The notes: a model not told the origin generated them from the letters alone. 64,000 nucleotides of DNA from Strix aluco (GCF_031877795.1 NC_133937.1:17883501-17947500), one strand, 5' to 3'; counted from the stretch's first letter, positions 36,181-50,368 are shown. Made by a program: numbers and translations.

Positions 36181-39100
36181 TTCGCTGCTTGTGCTGTTAC
36201 CCAACAGTGCGTTTATGAAAGCACACGGCCTGTTTACAGCAAAGCCTCTCGTAGGACCAGGATTTAACATTTTGAGCCGGTTAGGAAATGGCAAAGGGAA
36301 TTGCATTACTGCAGATATGTGTGTGTTCTGCAGAGGGGAAGGTTGAAAAAGGCTTTAAAGCTCCCTCAGGCTTCAGAGGAAAAGGATGTATCAATAAATA
36401 TAAACCAAGTGAGAAAATCGTGCAAAAAATTACTCTGAAGGTGGCAGGCACTTTGATATCTTAGGATGGGTTCCCTCAGTTCTCTCAGGGGCTGCATTAC
36501 CTCTGCTGAGGGCTGTGATCAGTTTGTGCAGGCCCAGCTGACAGCCGGGGGGAGCATTCGGAGCCCTGCTCGGGATTATGAGATCTTACCCAACTCCTTC
36601 AGGAAGTACCAGCCCAGCCCATGCTGCCCTCATCCCCCAGGGCTCAGGCCCCGGGGTGGGAATGGTGGTGAGTGCTGCTTATGAGTTGGTAGAGGTCAGG
36701 GCCGACTGCTTGGGAGGAGTGTGTTTCTGTAGGCAAGACTGGTCCTGATGTACTTTTGGGAAGCCCAGGGCGGCAGCAGGGATGTGAGGAACTCTGGAGG
36801 ACCATGTCACCCTGTTGTTCTAAGACCTATTAGCCTGATACCTAGCAAGTCTGAAGTTACCTGGCTTGGTGAATTCCAGGGGAAAATACCAGGACTAGCT
36901 TCCTAATGGAAAGTATATGTTTATGGCATTTAACACAGTTGCTTTCTCTTCTTTCTTCCTCTGAATCCCCTTGTTATTTTATATGCAAGTTTTACATTGC
37001 TTTCATTTGTTTCCTTTGGAGGAAGTTTACTTAATCTTCTCTGGAAGTCCCAGTTTACTTAATCTTCTCTGTTAGAGCAGTGTTCCATATATTTGGCTGT
37101 CCTTGTTGCCCTTCTTACTTGTGAATAGTAATGACCAGCTAAGAGTCCGTCACTTCATACATGAAGCTGGGATATTTTTTCCACTGGAGCATCACTTGAC
37201 ATGCATCTGCAATAAATGTTAGTGTGGGCAAATGAGAAGCATCAGAAAAAAGCAAGAGTGGAAAAGTGTGGGATGCTGCCTTCTGGGGGCAGTGTGTGCT
37301 TGTGTAATTACAGTAACCATGATCAACTTTATTTCTCAAGTGCAAACTGTGGGCTTGTTGTTTCAATAATTCCTCTAATGCTGGAACTACCTCCCCATCA
37401 GATCTAGTCTGACTCTACACCTCCTGTGCTCATTAACAGTGGAGTCATTACTTGAGAAATTAAGTAAATACTTCCCTTACCACCACCTCCAGTTCCCAGA
37501 GTTTTGTCTCTTTTTACTTTAGGTATCTTTGGAGTATTTTTTCTTTTTTTTCTCAATACATAGGCATGTTGATTTTTCCCTTATTACCCTCCTAGTAGCT
37601 ATTTGGAGGGACCCTATAGAGATACCCTTTGTGGAGGTTGAGCTTTCAGTAAAGGTTATCTAGGCAAACTGCTAAAACCAGCAGTTAGAGGTTCTCCTGC
37701 CTGTAGTGTGACACATGACAGAAGAAAGTGGCACCTTCAGCCTCGAAAACCTTAATTCACAGCAGACTTCTGGGTGCTGAAAGATATGCTTTGGGGTCTT
37801 TGATTTCTCCTCTGTTGCAGTGTATATACCAACACAGTATAGCATAATTATTTTCTGAAAAATACAAGAAATTAGTAATTGAGATAGGTTGGTTTGTTTG
37901 TTGTAGTACATCCTCATGCCTGTAAATCTTTTGCATTAGAAGCTTTCTGAGATGGACACAAAAAGAATGAGTACCTCATAGCTAGCCCAGCCTGATGTTA
38001 AATTTGCAGTAATTTTCAGGAAAAATTACTTAATTATGGTGGGATTATGGGGTATGCATCCACATTTTGCCTTGTGTTTTTCCCCCTCCTTTTTACATGT
38101 AATATTAAAAGACTGTTTTAAATAGATTCTTAGAAATTTAATTTTAAAATATGTACTTGGCTATCTTGTATAAATCAGGTCTTTTCCTCAAATATGTTCA
38201 TGGATATCTGTCAATTCTCCTTTAAATAGCTAAAAAATACTGAGTGATAGAGATAATTTCATAAGTGCCAAAAATCTCTTTAAACCTAGTAAAATGAATC
38301 TGAATGATGGTTTCTGATTTCTCCATTGAGGTAAACGACACAGAAAAGGGAGAGATAAATTTCTTCTGAGCCCTTTCTCTAAATAGTTTTATGCCTGGAT
38401 TAGGAGGTCTGCCTATGTAATGATGTCCAGGCATGACTCATTACTGCAACTCTCCTATTATCTCATTTTGTTGTACATCACTATGTAAATACGTGCTGTC
38501 CTGTGCAAGTAAGTAGCCCATCTCCAAAGAGTTCTGTTTACCTCCAAGAAGGCACAATAACCATTCAGTAGAGGAGATGATTTATGATGAAAAGGCAGGG
38601 TCACCTGCTTCAAGATCCTATTATAAGGTTAGACTTAAACAAGGGAACACTGGTAAATGAGCCCAAAGAGGGTTTTATGGGCTCAGAACACAAAAAAAGC
38701 AGAAGTTGCAATGTCAAGAGTAGGACACACAGACCTACAGCTGAAGCTGATTGAAAGGAATATAGTTTTGCAATGTGGGTAGTTCATACCCCCTTAAACT
38801 GAAAGTGTTTTCTTAGATAATTAAACCACAGGATTAAATAGTCTAAAATGACTGTTGTGGATGTGGTTTTAATTCTCAGGCAGTCTAGAGATCTTGGCGA
38901 GTGGGGTCTTTACACCTGGGAGGGATTTATGTGTCCAGTTACCCAGCCTTAGGCAGGGTTACAGGTAAGTGACCTTTGCAGTGAGCGTGCACCGCTGCCT
39001 TCGCGGTCAGGCCTGGCAGCAGTGCCGCAGGGCCACGGTGACTGCAGACCCCAGGTGTCTCTGGGCAACGTTTTCTTGAGGACACCTGAGCATCTCATAT

Positions 39101-42100
39101 ATGTGACTGGTGATCAAAACTCTTCCAGTACAACATGAAGCTCAGCTGAGGCTCTCCTACTTTCCTTTCTACTAACATTTTTTGACTGTTAAGGAAGAAT
39201 TCTGAAGCCATTTGGTTTGGACTGTCTTTCATGGATTTATGTACTGTGATCTCCTGATGACGTTTCCTTTTCACTGCTGTCTGTAGGACTTGAGATCTTG
39301 CCATACTGATGCTTGTTTTATAAATGCTAAATTGCATTGATAATACATTGCTATTTCTCCCACAGTGGCCTTTCATTTTTTTGAGTCAGTAGTAGCAGGA
39401 CTGTTCTTGTAGTCACTGAAACTTTTTCACTTTCCTTGCCTTCCATTCAGATGTCCCACATCTGTTTCAACTGTATGTAGCTTGCATATTTTTCCTTGCT
39501 GCTTCTTAAATCTTTACTATCACAAAACGTCCCATATACATTACCGGCTGGCCTTCACAGACTAAGTACTCAGCACTGTTTCTCTTCCCTTTCAGTTGTG
39601 CTGGATGGACTCACATGGGGATAGGTTCCCACAAGCATCATTCCCAAAGGGCACATGTGCTTCCAAGGTGGTCCTGAAAGCTGCAGGCAAGTCCTGCATG
39701 TCTCTTGTCTTCTGCTCCTGTTCCTAAAATAGTTCCAGAAGCTAAATCAATTCCAGAAGCAACTTACATGGACAGGGTTCCACACAGGCCCAGCACGTGC
39801 AGAACGTTGTTGACTGCCAGCCTGTTCTAGCATTTGGAGAAGTTATGCTGGAAACTTGAATTCTGCATGTCATCGTTGCTGGGTCTCGTTGCACTAGCCT
39901 AAGGCTAGAGGAACTGTGCGTTGTGTGTTTGAATAAAACATTTTACTAAAGTGGTGGAATGGTAGACTTGGGACAACCAGAAACCATTGATATTAAGTAT
40001 CCTTTTCATTTAATACAACACTTTCTATTGTACCGGCTATACACTTTGTAATTAACAAAGTTTTAGCTCCAGAAAGGCGTTGCATATGCAGGAGGCTGGC
40101 TCCTTGTCTCTGGCAATTAGATAAATTTCTGTGAGGTTTGGTCTGTTAGCAGGTGGACAAACAAGTACATATAAATTTAATTCACAAAGTGTGCATGGTG
40201 ACTCTAAAACAGCCACATCTCTAAAACAGCTGGGCAGCAATCAGAGCTCAAAACTGTGTCCATCACAATGCTTCATATACAGAAAGGAACAAACGTTACT
40301 CATAGTAAAGCAGGTCTGTTAGTGGTATTGGACAGTCACATGTGCCCCAAAAACTGGTGATCTAGGCAGCCACCTTCGTGATATCAGTGTTGGTAAATAT
40401 ATTTAAGAAAATGCTGAAGAAACTCTTTCAGTTACCAAGTAGTGCATACTATCCCAAGGGAACAAGAGGATTATAACCTCTAGACAAAAGGATGAAGATA
40501 TAGATTGAAATAAATAGGCAATATCTAGGTTTAGAGAGTGTCTAAGTTGTTGACAAAAAAATATGGGCTTGATATGAAGCTATCCTCAAAGCAAGAGAAA
40601 TGGAATCATATGGGAGCTCCAAAAGTTGTATTTGTGCCTGATAAAATTCTGAGTTTCACTCTCTAATGGTATTTCTAGTGACATACAAGTAGGTTTTTAG
40701 CTCCTCTGTTCCCCCTTGCTGAAGGGAAGGGCAAACTAGGAATAGGATTTTCAAGTCCTCAACTGGCATCATTCATCAAATGAATTACACTGGCTCCTGG
40801 GCCAACGCCATCCCAGCCCTCGGCTTGGGGGCCATCCAGTGAAGTCAGAGACAGTCCAGACTGTGCTTTCACCTACCACCATGCTTGCCTAGGAGCAGAG
40901 ACAGATGCCAAAGCTGAGACAGATGTTATTTCTATGGATTTTCTTTACTGCCAGCAGGTGTGATTTCCATGGGGAGCTTGCTCTTCCCTTGAGAATGACA
41001 GTCCAGTGCTACAGCCGCGTGGGATCATAGAGTGCACATCCTCTTCCATACTCACTGTGAGCCAAAAGCTAAATGAAGTTTGCCCCATAATTGTATCATC
41101 AGCATTTAATTTCTCATGTAAACATAAAATGTTTTGTCACTTTCTCTGACACACCCACTAGCCTATCCTTCTTTGCTGTAGGGAGCTCACTTTAAGCCAG
41201 TTCCTCCTTGTTGTCTCTGGATCCTTGGCCTTTACAGATTCTGACTTTTTTTGTGTGTGTCTTGAAATACATATATATAAACAGCTTTAATCTTTCCTTG
41301 CACAGTTTATGGTATCTCTCTGCTTTTGTTCCCATTTATGGGACTGTAGTACCTACATACAGATAGGCTATGCACCATCCAGTTGCATGTACACATGCAC
41401 ACCTCAGCATGAGTCACCTTACCCACATCTTTGTGACCAGAAACACAGTTCTGCTTCATGCATTCGCATGCACTTCTGTGATTTGCAGGTATTCAAGAAA
41501 CAAACAGCTGCGAGCTAGCATCTTACTCAGCTGCGGTGATGTATTTTTCGCTAGTACTTTTCAAATGTAACATAAGGTCATTAAACATGGAAATAATACC
41601 CTCCTCTGCAGTAGAGAAATTCCTTTAGCTACTTTGAGGGCTTCTAAATGTGCAAATATTTGTGTTTCCACAGTCAGGTGTATTTGACTCCTGCCCTTCA
41701 AAGGCAGGAAGTCTGTGTCACTGCAGACTCCCAGTGGAGGATTCTTAATGGGGATCCCAACCCAAACTGACAGATCTTGGGTGTAATTTTTTTAGCCTGT
41801 CAAGAACCATCTTTTTTTCTTTTGCATTTTAGCTTTATTAACAATATACCAGGAACATAGTACACTCAGAAGGAGGCATAGAAAACAGTAACATTCGCAG
41901 CCACTCCACAGGAAAGTGTTGTAGGAGAACAACAAAGGTTTAGTGAGTTTTTAATTGTGAATGGTATGCTATGCTGAAGGCACAGTTCTGAGGAGAAATC
42001 TGGTGAGAGCTGCATGTGTAATTCAGAGTGGCACCACTGCATTACCTTCACGCAAAATCAAGATCAATAGGAAAGTGTCTGCAGCTGTTCATGTTGGAGG

Positions 42101-42119
42101 AACAATCTGAATTCTGCCT
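36181..42119. other. Intergenic DNA, no gene recognised
   Basis: After a mildly GC-elevated shore (to about 36.85 kb) the sequence returns to AT-leaning noncoding DNA. Open frames are 93 codons or fewer and unconvincing. The only repeat noted is a direct duplication at 37024-37071. Confidence 0.55.
37024..37071. repeat. 20-base direct duplication, 28-base period
   Basis: The 20-mer AGTTTACTTAATCTTCTCTG occurs exactly at 37024-37043 and 37052-37071, and 'ggaagt'-like bases recur in the spacer. It looks like a small recent tandem duplication. Confidence 0.9.
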
Positions 42120-42260
42120 TTCTGTGGTGGCTGCACTCCCATGAGGTCATGAGAGAGTCACTGTCCCACTCTCTGCCTCATTTCTCTCATTGTAAAACAT
42201 GATTTACTTTACTTACTCCCACAGGTTTTGTGACTGTTAATGGGGAGTGTAAATCACTGT
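42120..42260 (+). repeat. MIR-like SINE relic
   Basis: 'gagagagtcactgtcccact', 'ctctgcctcatttctctcat' and 'tgtaaaacatgattta', then 'cttactcccacaggttttgtg', correspond in order to MIR ('caagtcacttaacctctctg...cctcagtttcctcatctgtaaaatggggataa...cttacctcccagggttgttgtg'). This is one of the clearest SINE relics in the window. Confidence 0.65.
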
Positions 42261-45200
42261 TTTACTATTGCTCTGGCTGGGTAATCAGGCCCATCTTTCT
42301 CACTGCATGTCCTCTGTTTATCACATGCAGGCAGAACTGAACCCTGGAGAAACTGGAGAGTCCAGCTACTGGGTGGAGGCCTCACTGTGGTTCTCAAATA
42401 CCCTCTTGCTGCACTTGTTGGCTCAGGCTGTGTTTGTAAACACTCACAGGCCCTCTCCTTTGGATTGTTCCTTGGAGCCAGATTTTCTTTTGATGTTAAA
42501 CAGATGTGTATGTTAATTAATTTATTTTACTCAGGATAGGAAATTGCTGCCAATGTTCTTTGAAGAGTCCTGTGAGCCATCTCTCCCCTCACATAAACAT
42601 TCAGGCAATTTTGGTTAAAGTGTTTATTTTTTTTAACTATGCATAAATGTTAATCTGGCTGTTTTACAGCGGAGAGGTTTTACAGGCTCCTTTAAAAATG
42701 TCAAGGTCATGTTTAAACAGTTACTGTTTAAATTGAGGAGATGAAGCACTGAACCAAGAGGATTCAGAGATGAAAAAATGAAAACCAGTATTTTCTGCCA
42801 ACAGGTGTTATTTGAAAGTTTAGTGCTGGTGAAAGTGATGGGGAAATACTTTGGAGACTGATTGTTTCTGCATCTACTCCTTCGTACTTGTACCGTGGAC
42901 ACTTAGTGAAAATACACCCTTCCTGCCTTAGTCCTAAATTGAAAGGACTTCTGCCCGGTGATGGCAGGAAAGCACGGCTCTGTAAACGTTGACTTCCTGA
43001 GACTGCCAGGAGGGGCCAGTTCATGCCAATTACAGCAGGGACATTTGTGATGTGAAAGTACTCTACTTCATGGTTTAGAATGGTCTAGGAGGCTGTGATG
43101 ATTAAATGTTGCTTGTGAGGTCTCCCAGATTCAGAGTAATCTCTCAGGAGAAAAGGACTGAGAATCCTAGTGCTAGATGATTATGTTATTTTGCATATTA
43201 TAATGCTGCACTCCCACTTGGCTAAGGAGCACAGGGCACTTCTTTTCAAAACCCTAAACTTTCAAACTGCAAGTTTGACAAAAATAACCAAGCCTTATGG
43301 AATGCTATTAAGTTATATTTAAGATGGAAGAAAGCAAACCCCTGTATTTTTAAAAATGACCTTCTCTTTTTATGATAACATTAAATAACTCTGGTCTTGG
43401 TTTGATGTTGAATTGGTAGGATGTTATGATTTGAGACCTGATGCAGTTCAAACTGATCAGTCTATCACATGTTACCAGATGTGCACAGTGTTTTACCAAA
43501 CAAGACCAGACAGATGCCTTGTTCTGGAGAGACTGCAGTTTGAGACTGATCTTTCAAGATACTGTATGATGGCAGATTCCCCAAGGGAATGATTTGGTCT
43601 CTTTGTAATCTCAAGTGTCTGCATACACTTCAGTGTGTCTGGTGTCTAGCACTGTTAATCTAGGACAATAATCCACAGCCATTTAAATCAAGACCTAACT
43701 GAGAACTTAATGGAAAAAGTTTAGTATCTCCCCAAGGACTGTGCCATAAATTCAACTGAGATGACATGAGGAAGGAATTGCAAGATGCATAGTGTGAGAT
43801 ATATTAAGTTTATCTTTAATTGGAGTAGAATTCAAACAGAGCTGGTAATGGCCAAATGTTATGATGACTTTGGTGGTGAGAGTTAAATCTGAGGTTTTCC
43901 CAGTGATCTGTGCTCCATTTTAAAAAGCAAAGAAACAAAATTTGTTGTGGCTGGCACTAAATGGAAGTCTTTTTTTTAGCAGTAGCAATAGATGGCAATG
44001 ACTGATCCACAGAAACCAAACAGCTCATTTCTCATTCCTTTTGGTTATGGGTGACCCACAGCAATGAGGGAGTTGCTTGTTCATATTCTCAACACTGAAA
44101 GACAGCATTCAGCTCATGAGGACTGTCCATCCATCAACTTTCTTGCAGTATTAGCCTTCCCCTTGACAGAGACCTTATTTAAAAAAAAGAGGGAGACCCC
44201 ACCCCATGATGTGGCATTAGTTTTCAGTGATCAATACCATTCAGTATGGTTTAGGTATAATGCCATACAATAATTTAAGTTGGTGGAGATATCTGGGATA
44301 CAGGGAGAAATCCATGTTCATCCTTTATGTAACAGTCATTGAGTCACACAATCTTGTTTAAACAAACAGTGTGAATCTTAAAATAGCCTCTGGACATTCC
44401 ACTGTGATGGCCATATTCAAATGAATGTTCAAGATGTTTCCCCACTATCGTATACCCACACAGTAACCCTTCAGTGACAGCAGAGCCATCTAGAGACAGT
44501 ATTAAGCTACACTTGGCACTGAGCACACAGATCTGTTCACTTGCTCTGGTGAAACAGGCAAATCTGCTTGTCTGTTGTCCCCCCACCAAGGGAGGCAATA
44601 GACATGAAACATTTTGAGGCTAAGCTCATCTGAGGGTGATTTTAACATACCAGTTATTGTTACTGGATAATTATTAGAGGAATTAATGGAACACGACCTT
44701 GTTGCCATATAAATGGTGGGAAACCCTGCTCTTCAACTGATTAACAATTGACATTGGCCAGTTTCAAGAAGATAGGAATGAAAATTCAAAATTCTTTGAA
44801 TGCAGTATTATTATTATCGCTGTAGATACAGAACTAGAGGAAATTGTTCTTACTGCTCAGAACATTTGTCTGATTTCTGTAACCCTCGCTGGTGTTTCCT
44901 ATAGTGTCTTACTGATACATTTCAAAGGATAGTTTAGATATGATGAAAGCATAAATATTTTGTGGAACTGATCAGTTAAGAGAGCAGCCAGTAAACATTG
45001 GAGCTGAGCACTCAGAAATTGTTTAGTGGTGTCTCTCTAGCAAAGAAAGCTTCAAAGAGGAGGCTGGAAAGGCTACTCTTCTGGAGCTCACTCAGTTTCT
45101 AACCTAGAGCTCAGGCTAGTATTGGAGGGACTTGGATTTTCATGAGATGAGAAACATAAATTCAGGCTGCTGCAGCCCCTTCTTGTATGGGTCTGCGGGT

Positions 45201-48200
45201 GAAGTACTCAGCTCTTCAAGATTGTCGATGTGTTATCTTCCACAAGGCTTTGACTATATCATGTGTACTTGTGCAGGAATCCAGAACAGGCTGTGAAATC
45301 GGTTAATAAAACTGGTATTGATCCCTCAGTAGAGGTAGGATAAGACTCCAGAGAAAAGACTGTGTGGAGTGAGCTTATGGCAGCTAAATAAGATGAATGT
45401 GTACTGAATGCTTCCCTTTCCTAGTTGGGGACCTAACTTGTACGTCTGAAATCCAAACTTGCAAGCACTTCAAGCTGAGAGGAGAATACCTCATGTCTAA
45501 GTGGCTTGCAAAACTCCCAGTGAAAGGCATGTGTCCCCATGAGTCACTGGGGGAGCTGGGGAACCAGTCAGTCCATCAGCAGGCACACAGGGCCTGCCCA
45601 GGGGCACCCAGGCACTGAGATCCTGCCGGATTGTAGCTTCCCCCTCCTTTGTCTGAACTCCCTTGGGGGCAGTGACCTGCAGCACTGAAGAGCAGAGATG
45701 TATAGAACAGGGCTGGCCATGTGAACATACCCACTGACCCTATGTCATAACAGGAGAGAGCATTCAGTGACATTAAAATAGAACAAATTTGCAATGATAT
45801 CAGGTTATATGTTTTATGAGCCATATAATTAACATGCGACACTCAGTGCCATGGGATATTATTGACTTAAATAGCTTAGTAAGTATCAAAAAGGATTAGG
45901 CATTGACATGAAACAGAATAGCATATGCAACGAGACAAGCTAGGATCAAAATTACAAGGGCTACCAATCCTTGTGCTTCAGGGCATATTTTGATCATCAG
46001 CTTGGGGTCAGGAGGAACGCCACTCTCTAATCCAGTAGTGTGCAGTATGCACGTGGGTTATAGTTATATGGATGTCTTTATTGGCCTGTTTTGATTCCTT
46101 TCCTTTTTCCTTCTCTGTCTTCCTTTCATCCCCTCCTGTTCCCCCTCCATCACATTTATTATCTGGAATAGGTCACTACTGAAGACAAGACACTAAACAA
46201 AATGGATGGCTGAATAGTCTGTACTAATAGGGTAATTTAGTGTTTGCTTCTCTCCAGAACTGTAACATTTATTTCAAATATAAATTTTATATTCACTCGC
46301 TGAAAGTTCCTCTCTTTCCAACCTTCCTTCTATGCACGCTACTTTTTATTTTTATCAACTACACCTACAAATCCACTTAGGCTCATCTGAATCATGATTT
46401 TTCAGAGGTAACAAATGAACCTCAGTTTGGGAGAAGAAAGAGAACAACCAGGCATAATAAAAGAACCTGATTTTTCTGGTAGATACTCAACAATTGCTTA
46501 AGTAAAAATTTTTTTGAGAGATCTTGTATCGTATAGCCAACATGAATAATCACCTATGAAAATAAGGGGTTTTCTTCTGTGTACATGACAGTGACTATGT
46601 GGACAGTCACAATAAAATGATGCTTGATTTGGGTAACACTTTGCAGTTTCCTCTGTAGAGACTTAAGCAAAATAATTGTTAAGAATTTTAACACTTTTTC
46701 TCACTTTCACCTGCCAGAAAATTCCTCATTTTAAGATGATATAATATTTCACACAGTTCTAGAGGTTTGGATGTTTTGTTTTGTATTTTCATTTGTCACT
46801 ATACTGAAGTAGTGCCAGGAAGTCCCACGTAAGAGCAGGGCAGGTTGAATTTTATGTTCTGTAAATGCCTTGCCTCTAAATAGACAGACTGGATAGCAGT
46901 GGCACAGAGAAGAAAATTACTTGATTCTTTGTGGGACCGCAAGTTAACAGCAGAAAACCAGAGACTGTCTATTTAAAAAATATGCCTACTCATTTTATTT
47001 GTTTCTTATTTCTTTTTTTCTTCTTGCCTTCACCCTCCCAGACTGATTTCTAACTTCACCCATTCTTACCCCTCCCTGGTCCTTTATTTTTGCTATCACC
47101 CTCAGCCAGTGCTGCTCCACTCAGCACACTGATACTTGCTGCCCTCTGGCTTATTCAACCTTGCTGGAAAGATGCTATTGTGCAGCTTCTCCAGCATCCT
47201 TCCCATTTTCCACAGTGGGTCAAATTCCAGTTAGTTTCTGCAAACTCATTTTGTAATCCTTTACTCTGCTTCCCTAAAGACCAACGCTTTTGTGTTATTG
47301 CCCTCCCACAGATGTTCCTCAACGTGCCAAAGCTGACCTTAGGCTCCATGGACAGATGGGGCCTGGTCCAAAATTCATTAACATCAGAGGAAATGTCCAT
47401 TTACACCCAAGTCCTTTGCATTTTACTTACTTTCTTTAGTGCCTCTTACTCAGCTCCAGTTATTAAAATCAGATTAATCCCTTACAGTTCAGCGTACTGT
47501 ATAAGCCAACCTGTGCTATCGAAAGATAGAGGCCAAACTGCTCCTCTGCTAATGTTAAATCTGCAGCTGGCTAATACCAAAAGCAAGGTATCACTTCCAG
47601 ATTTCAATCCTGCATAACTGAGGTCAGAATCTCCCTTACTGTTCATTAGCTGAATCTCCCATTACTAGCACACAGGCTTGCTAAAAACCATTCTTACTGT
47701 TCAGATATTTTCTAGGCCCTACAACATTATCCTGTCCAGACACCGTTCAAAATTCACCTCTATTTGTGGTTTTACTCTCAGTACAAGTAGGCTGCTATGT
47801 CAGCCAGAACATCAATATTTCTTTCTGTTGACACAATACTCTCTTATCCATATTGCCACCCCTCCTCCTGCTTCATTTTGTCTACATTCCTTTTGAAATC
47901 TCTACTCCCATAATTTAGTCTCCCACTCAGTACTTGGTTTAATCAAGTCTGTCACTCAATTTATATCCCACTTCTCGCTTAACACAAGTTTCTCGGTTAG
48001 CAATCTGTTTCTGTAGCACTTGCAATGCATAACACATGGTTAGCTTTTCTTTCTGCACTCAGTCCTCTGTTTGCTTTCTGATTTCCAGACCTCACTTTTC
48101 CTTGTAACACTTGAAGATGAGAAACTTCCTCTTCTGTCTCCCTCTTTTTATGTTCCTCATGTATTTTTATGAGACCACTGCAATCAGGGCTTCTTAAATA

Positions 48201-49600
48201 TCATGGGGTGCTTTGTGTAGGGCACAGAACAGTCTTTGAGTCCAGTTAAAAGTTTTCAACTGCAGAATCTCACTGTGTTTTAATACATAGCTTTAGGTAA
48301 ACCTCTCTTGTTGCTGTATTTCTTTCTCACGGCTTGTACCCCTTTAAATCTTCATCTTTCCTTGGTTTGTAGGAACACAGGACAAACACACAAAAGCTCA
48401 AATTCTCTCCCTCTGGCTGCTCATTCAGCACAGTGTGCTAAAATCTGGTCTTAAACATCCACCCTCAGTTTTTGTGTTGAGGAACAAAGAGTGGAACAGA
48501 GTCTTTTTTTCTAGTTGTTCCGTACATTTTAACACAGGGGACCGGGTTGCATATATCTTGACTACATTGCCTAGTGCAACCACAACACAAACTTAACAGC
48601 TCACCTTTCCTTCACAAAGAACATCTAATGTCATTCTGGATGGTGGAAGTGCGCTGCAGGTTGAGTATCAGCAACATTGCCCACCACCGCATCTAGACTC
48701 CCACTTGAGTTTTGTATTATCAGTCAATTCTCCTGGTAAGGACCGTGGGTTGTCAGGCTGTTTTCCTCCTCTTCTGCAACTCTTCTAGCTGTTAGAGAAA
48801 CTGGTGGACCACTGATTGAAGCTGTTGGAGCAGTTCTAGCTCGACAGGAGGCAGATTCACTGATTGGCACCTGTTGGATAGAACATTTGTTGGTTCTCTC
48901 ACTTATTCTGCTGGATCAGCAGGTTTCCAGGTTTAAATGCTGGCATGGTGCAAGATGCAGAACGCTGTTGTTTCATAATCACCTTCTAGAAGTATTTCTT
49001 TGTTGTAATGGTACTGTTATGTTGTCCTACTTTTGCTATCTACTTTCTGCATAGGCTGGGTGAATTTTTGCCCACTGCATCACTTAGGTGTAAGACTTTG
49101 CAGCGCTGGGCTGGCTGCATTTAACGTGGAGATGGGGAGTGGAGGGGATATACTGGTGGCTGCTGTCAGTGCTTTTCATGGGATTGAGTAACACGACGAT
49201 TTCGTAGTCCAGTCACAGAGCAGTAATGCATGGTACTTATACAGTACTTTTCATTTTCAGATCAGTTAAATGCTGTTCCTGGCTCACAGTATGCTCACCC
49301 GTCTCTCTGTATGTCCTTAATACAGCTCGCGCTCCTGGTCGTGCAGGAGAGGCCAGAGCAGTCCTTCCCTCTCCGGCTGGATCAGTGACTGCCCTATATA
49401 AATCTGCATATTAAGCAGATTTGGCAATTGTTCAGACAGAGACAGACTCACTTAAGTAAGAGATGAAAATAAACTTGCTTATAAAGGCACCGCAGACAGC
49501 ACTCTCGGCTGGTATGCTATTAGAACAGAGGCTGGTTTGTTTTCTTTTGCAGTTAGAGACCGACGATTTTTGTTCACCTTCTGCGTCCGAGTCCCATCAC
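42261..49600. other. Intergenic DNA upstream of CAMK2G, no gene recognised
   Basis: No exon recognised. From about 46.08 to 48.50 kb the + strand is notably pyrimidine-rich, and it contains the open frame 47090-47617 (175 codons). That frame has no recognisable domain, starts in a weak context, and its serine- and leucine-rich make-up follows from the C+T bias. I therefore do not call it a gene. Confidence 0.55.
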
Positions 49601-49936
49601 CATAAACCATACGTGTGTGCGAATACCGGACTCGTTCTGTAGTAGTTTCCATCCATTTCGCGCGTTACCGCTCTACCTCTGCACCAGATGGTTCATTTCC
49701 TCGCGGACTCCCCCGCGCACCCCCAAGGTCGGGCAGCCCGACAGTGCTGCCCGCTGGGGAGCGGAGCGGGCCGGGCCCAACGCTGGGTGGCTCAGGAGGA
49801 CTTGGGGCTCCGCTTCCCCCGCTCGCGGGGGGCAACGCAGCGCGGCGCGTCCCCCGCGCTGGGCGGTGGCCTCAGACTGCGGCCAGGCCGGGCGGCAGCG
49901 ACCAGGAGCTGCCCCTCCTGCCTTCCCCCCCCCTTC

Positions 49937-49966
49937 TCCTCCTCCTCCTCCTCCTCCTCCTCCTCC
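49937..49966. repeat. (TCC)10 microsatellite
   Basis: Ten uninterrupted TCC units, preceded by a C9 run (49925-49933). The polypurine/polypyrimidine tract lies about 0.85 kb upstream of the CAMK2G start, inside the CpG island. Such tracts can form triplex DNA and are length-variable. Confidence 0.95.
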
Positions 49967-50353
49967 GCCGGCCGGCCGGAGCGCGCCCAGAGCGGCAGGG
50001 AGAGGCCGGGCGGCGGCTGCCTGCGGGCCGGCAGTTCGCGCGCCAGGACACAGAGGGGCCGGGTCACCCGGCGCTGCCAGCCCAGCGCTAAGCCCCGCCG
50101 ACGTGCGCCCGGGGGAGGGCGGCGGCGGTGGTGGTGGCTCCCCCCTTCTCTCTTCGCCGCACGCAGGAAGTTTATCCGGCCGCGGCTCTCCCCGCCCTGG
50201 GCGCAGCGGCCCCGGCCCGGCGCCCCCCGAGGGGGGATTTAAGAGAAATACCCGCCCGGCGTGCCCGGCCGGGGGGCTCCTCCCGGTCCTGCAGCTGCCG
50301 GCGGAGCGAGTGGGGAGGGGGCGAGCACGCCGCAGCCCGCCCGCTCTCCATGC

Positions 50354-50368
50354 GCGGGGGCGGGGGCG
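50354..50368 (+). promoter_or_regulatory. Overlapping EGR1/Sp1-type sites
   Basis: GCGGGGGCGGGGGCG contains the EGR consensus GCG(T/G)GGGCG twice, overlapping by three bases, and a GC box. EGR1 is an activity-induced factor, so the site could couple the promoter to calcium or activity signals. That link is inference. Confidence 0.6.

Noticed and set aside
47090-47617. 175-codon open frame on the + strand
   Set aside because: It lies in a pyrimidine-rich tract that depletes stop codons on this strand. There is no domain, signal peptide followed by mature fold, or splice partner.
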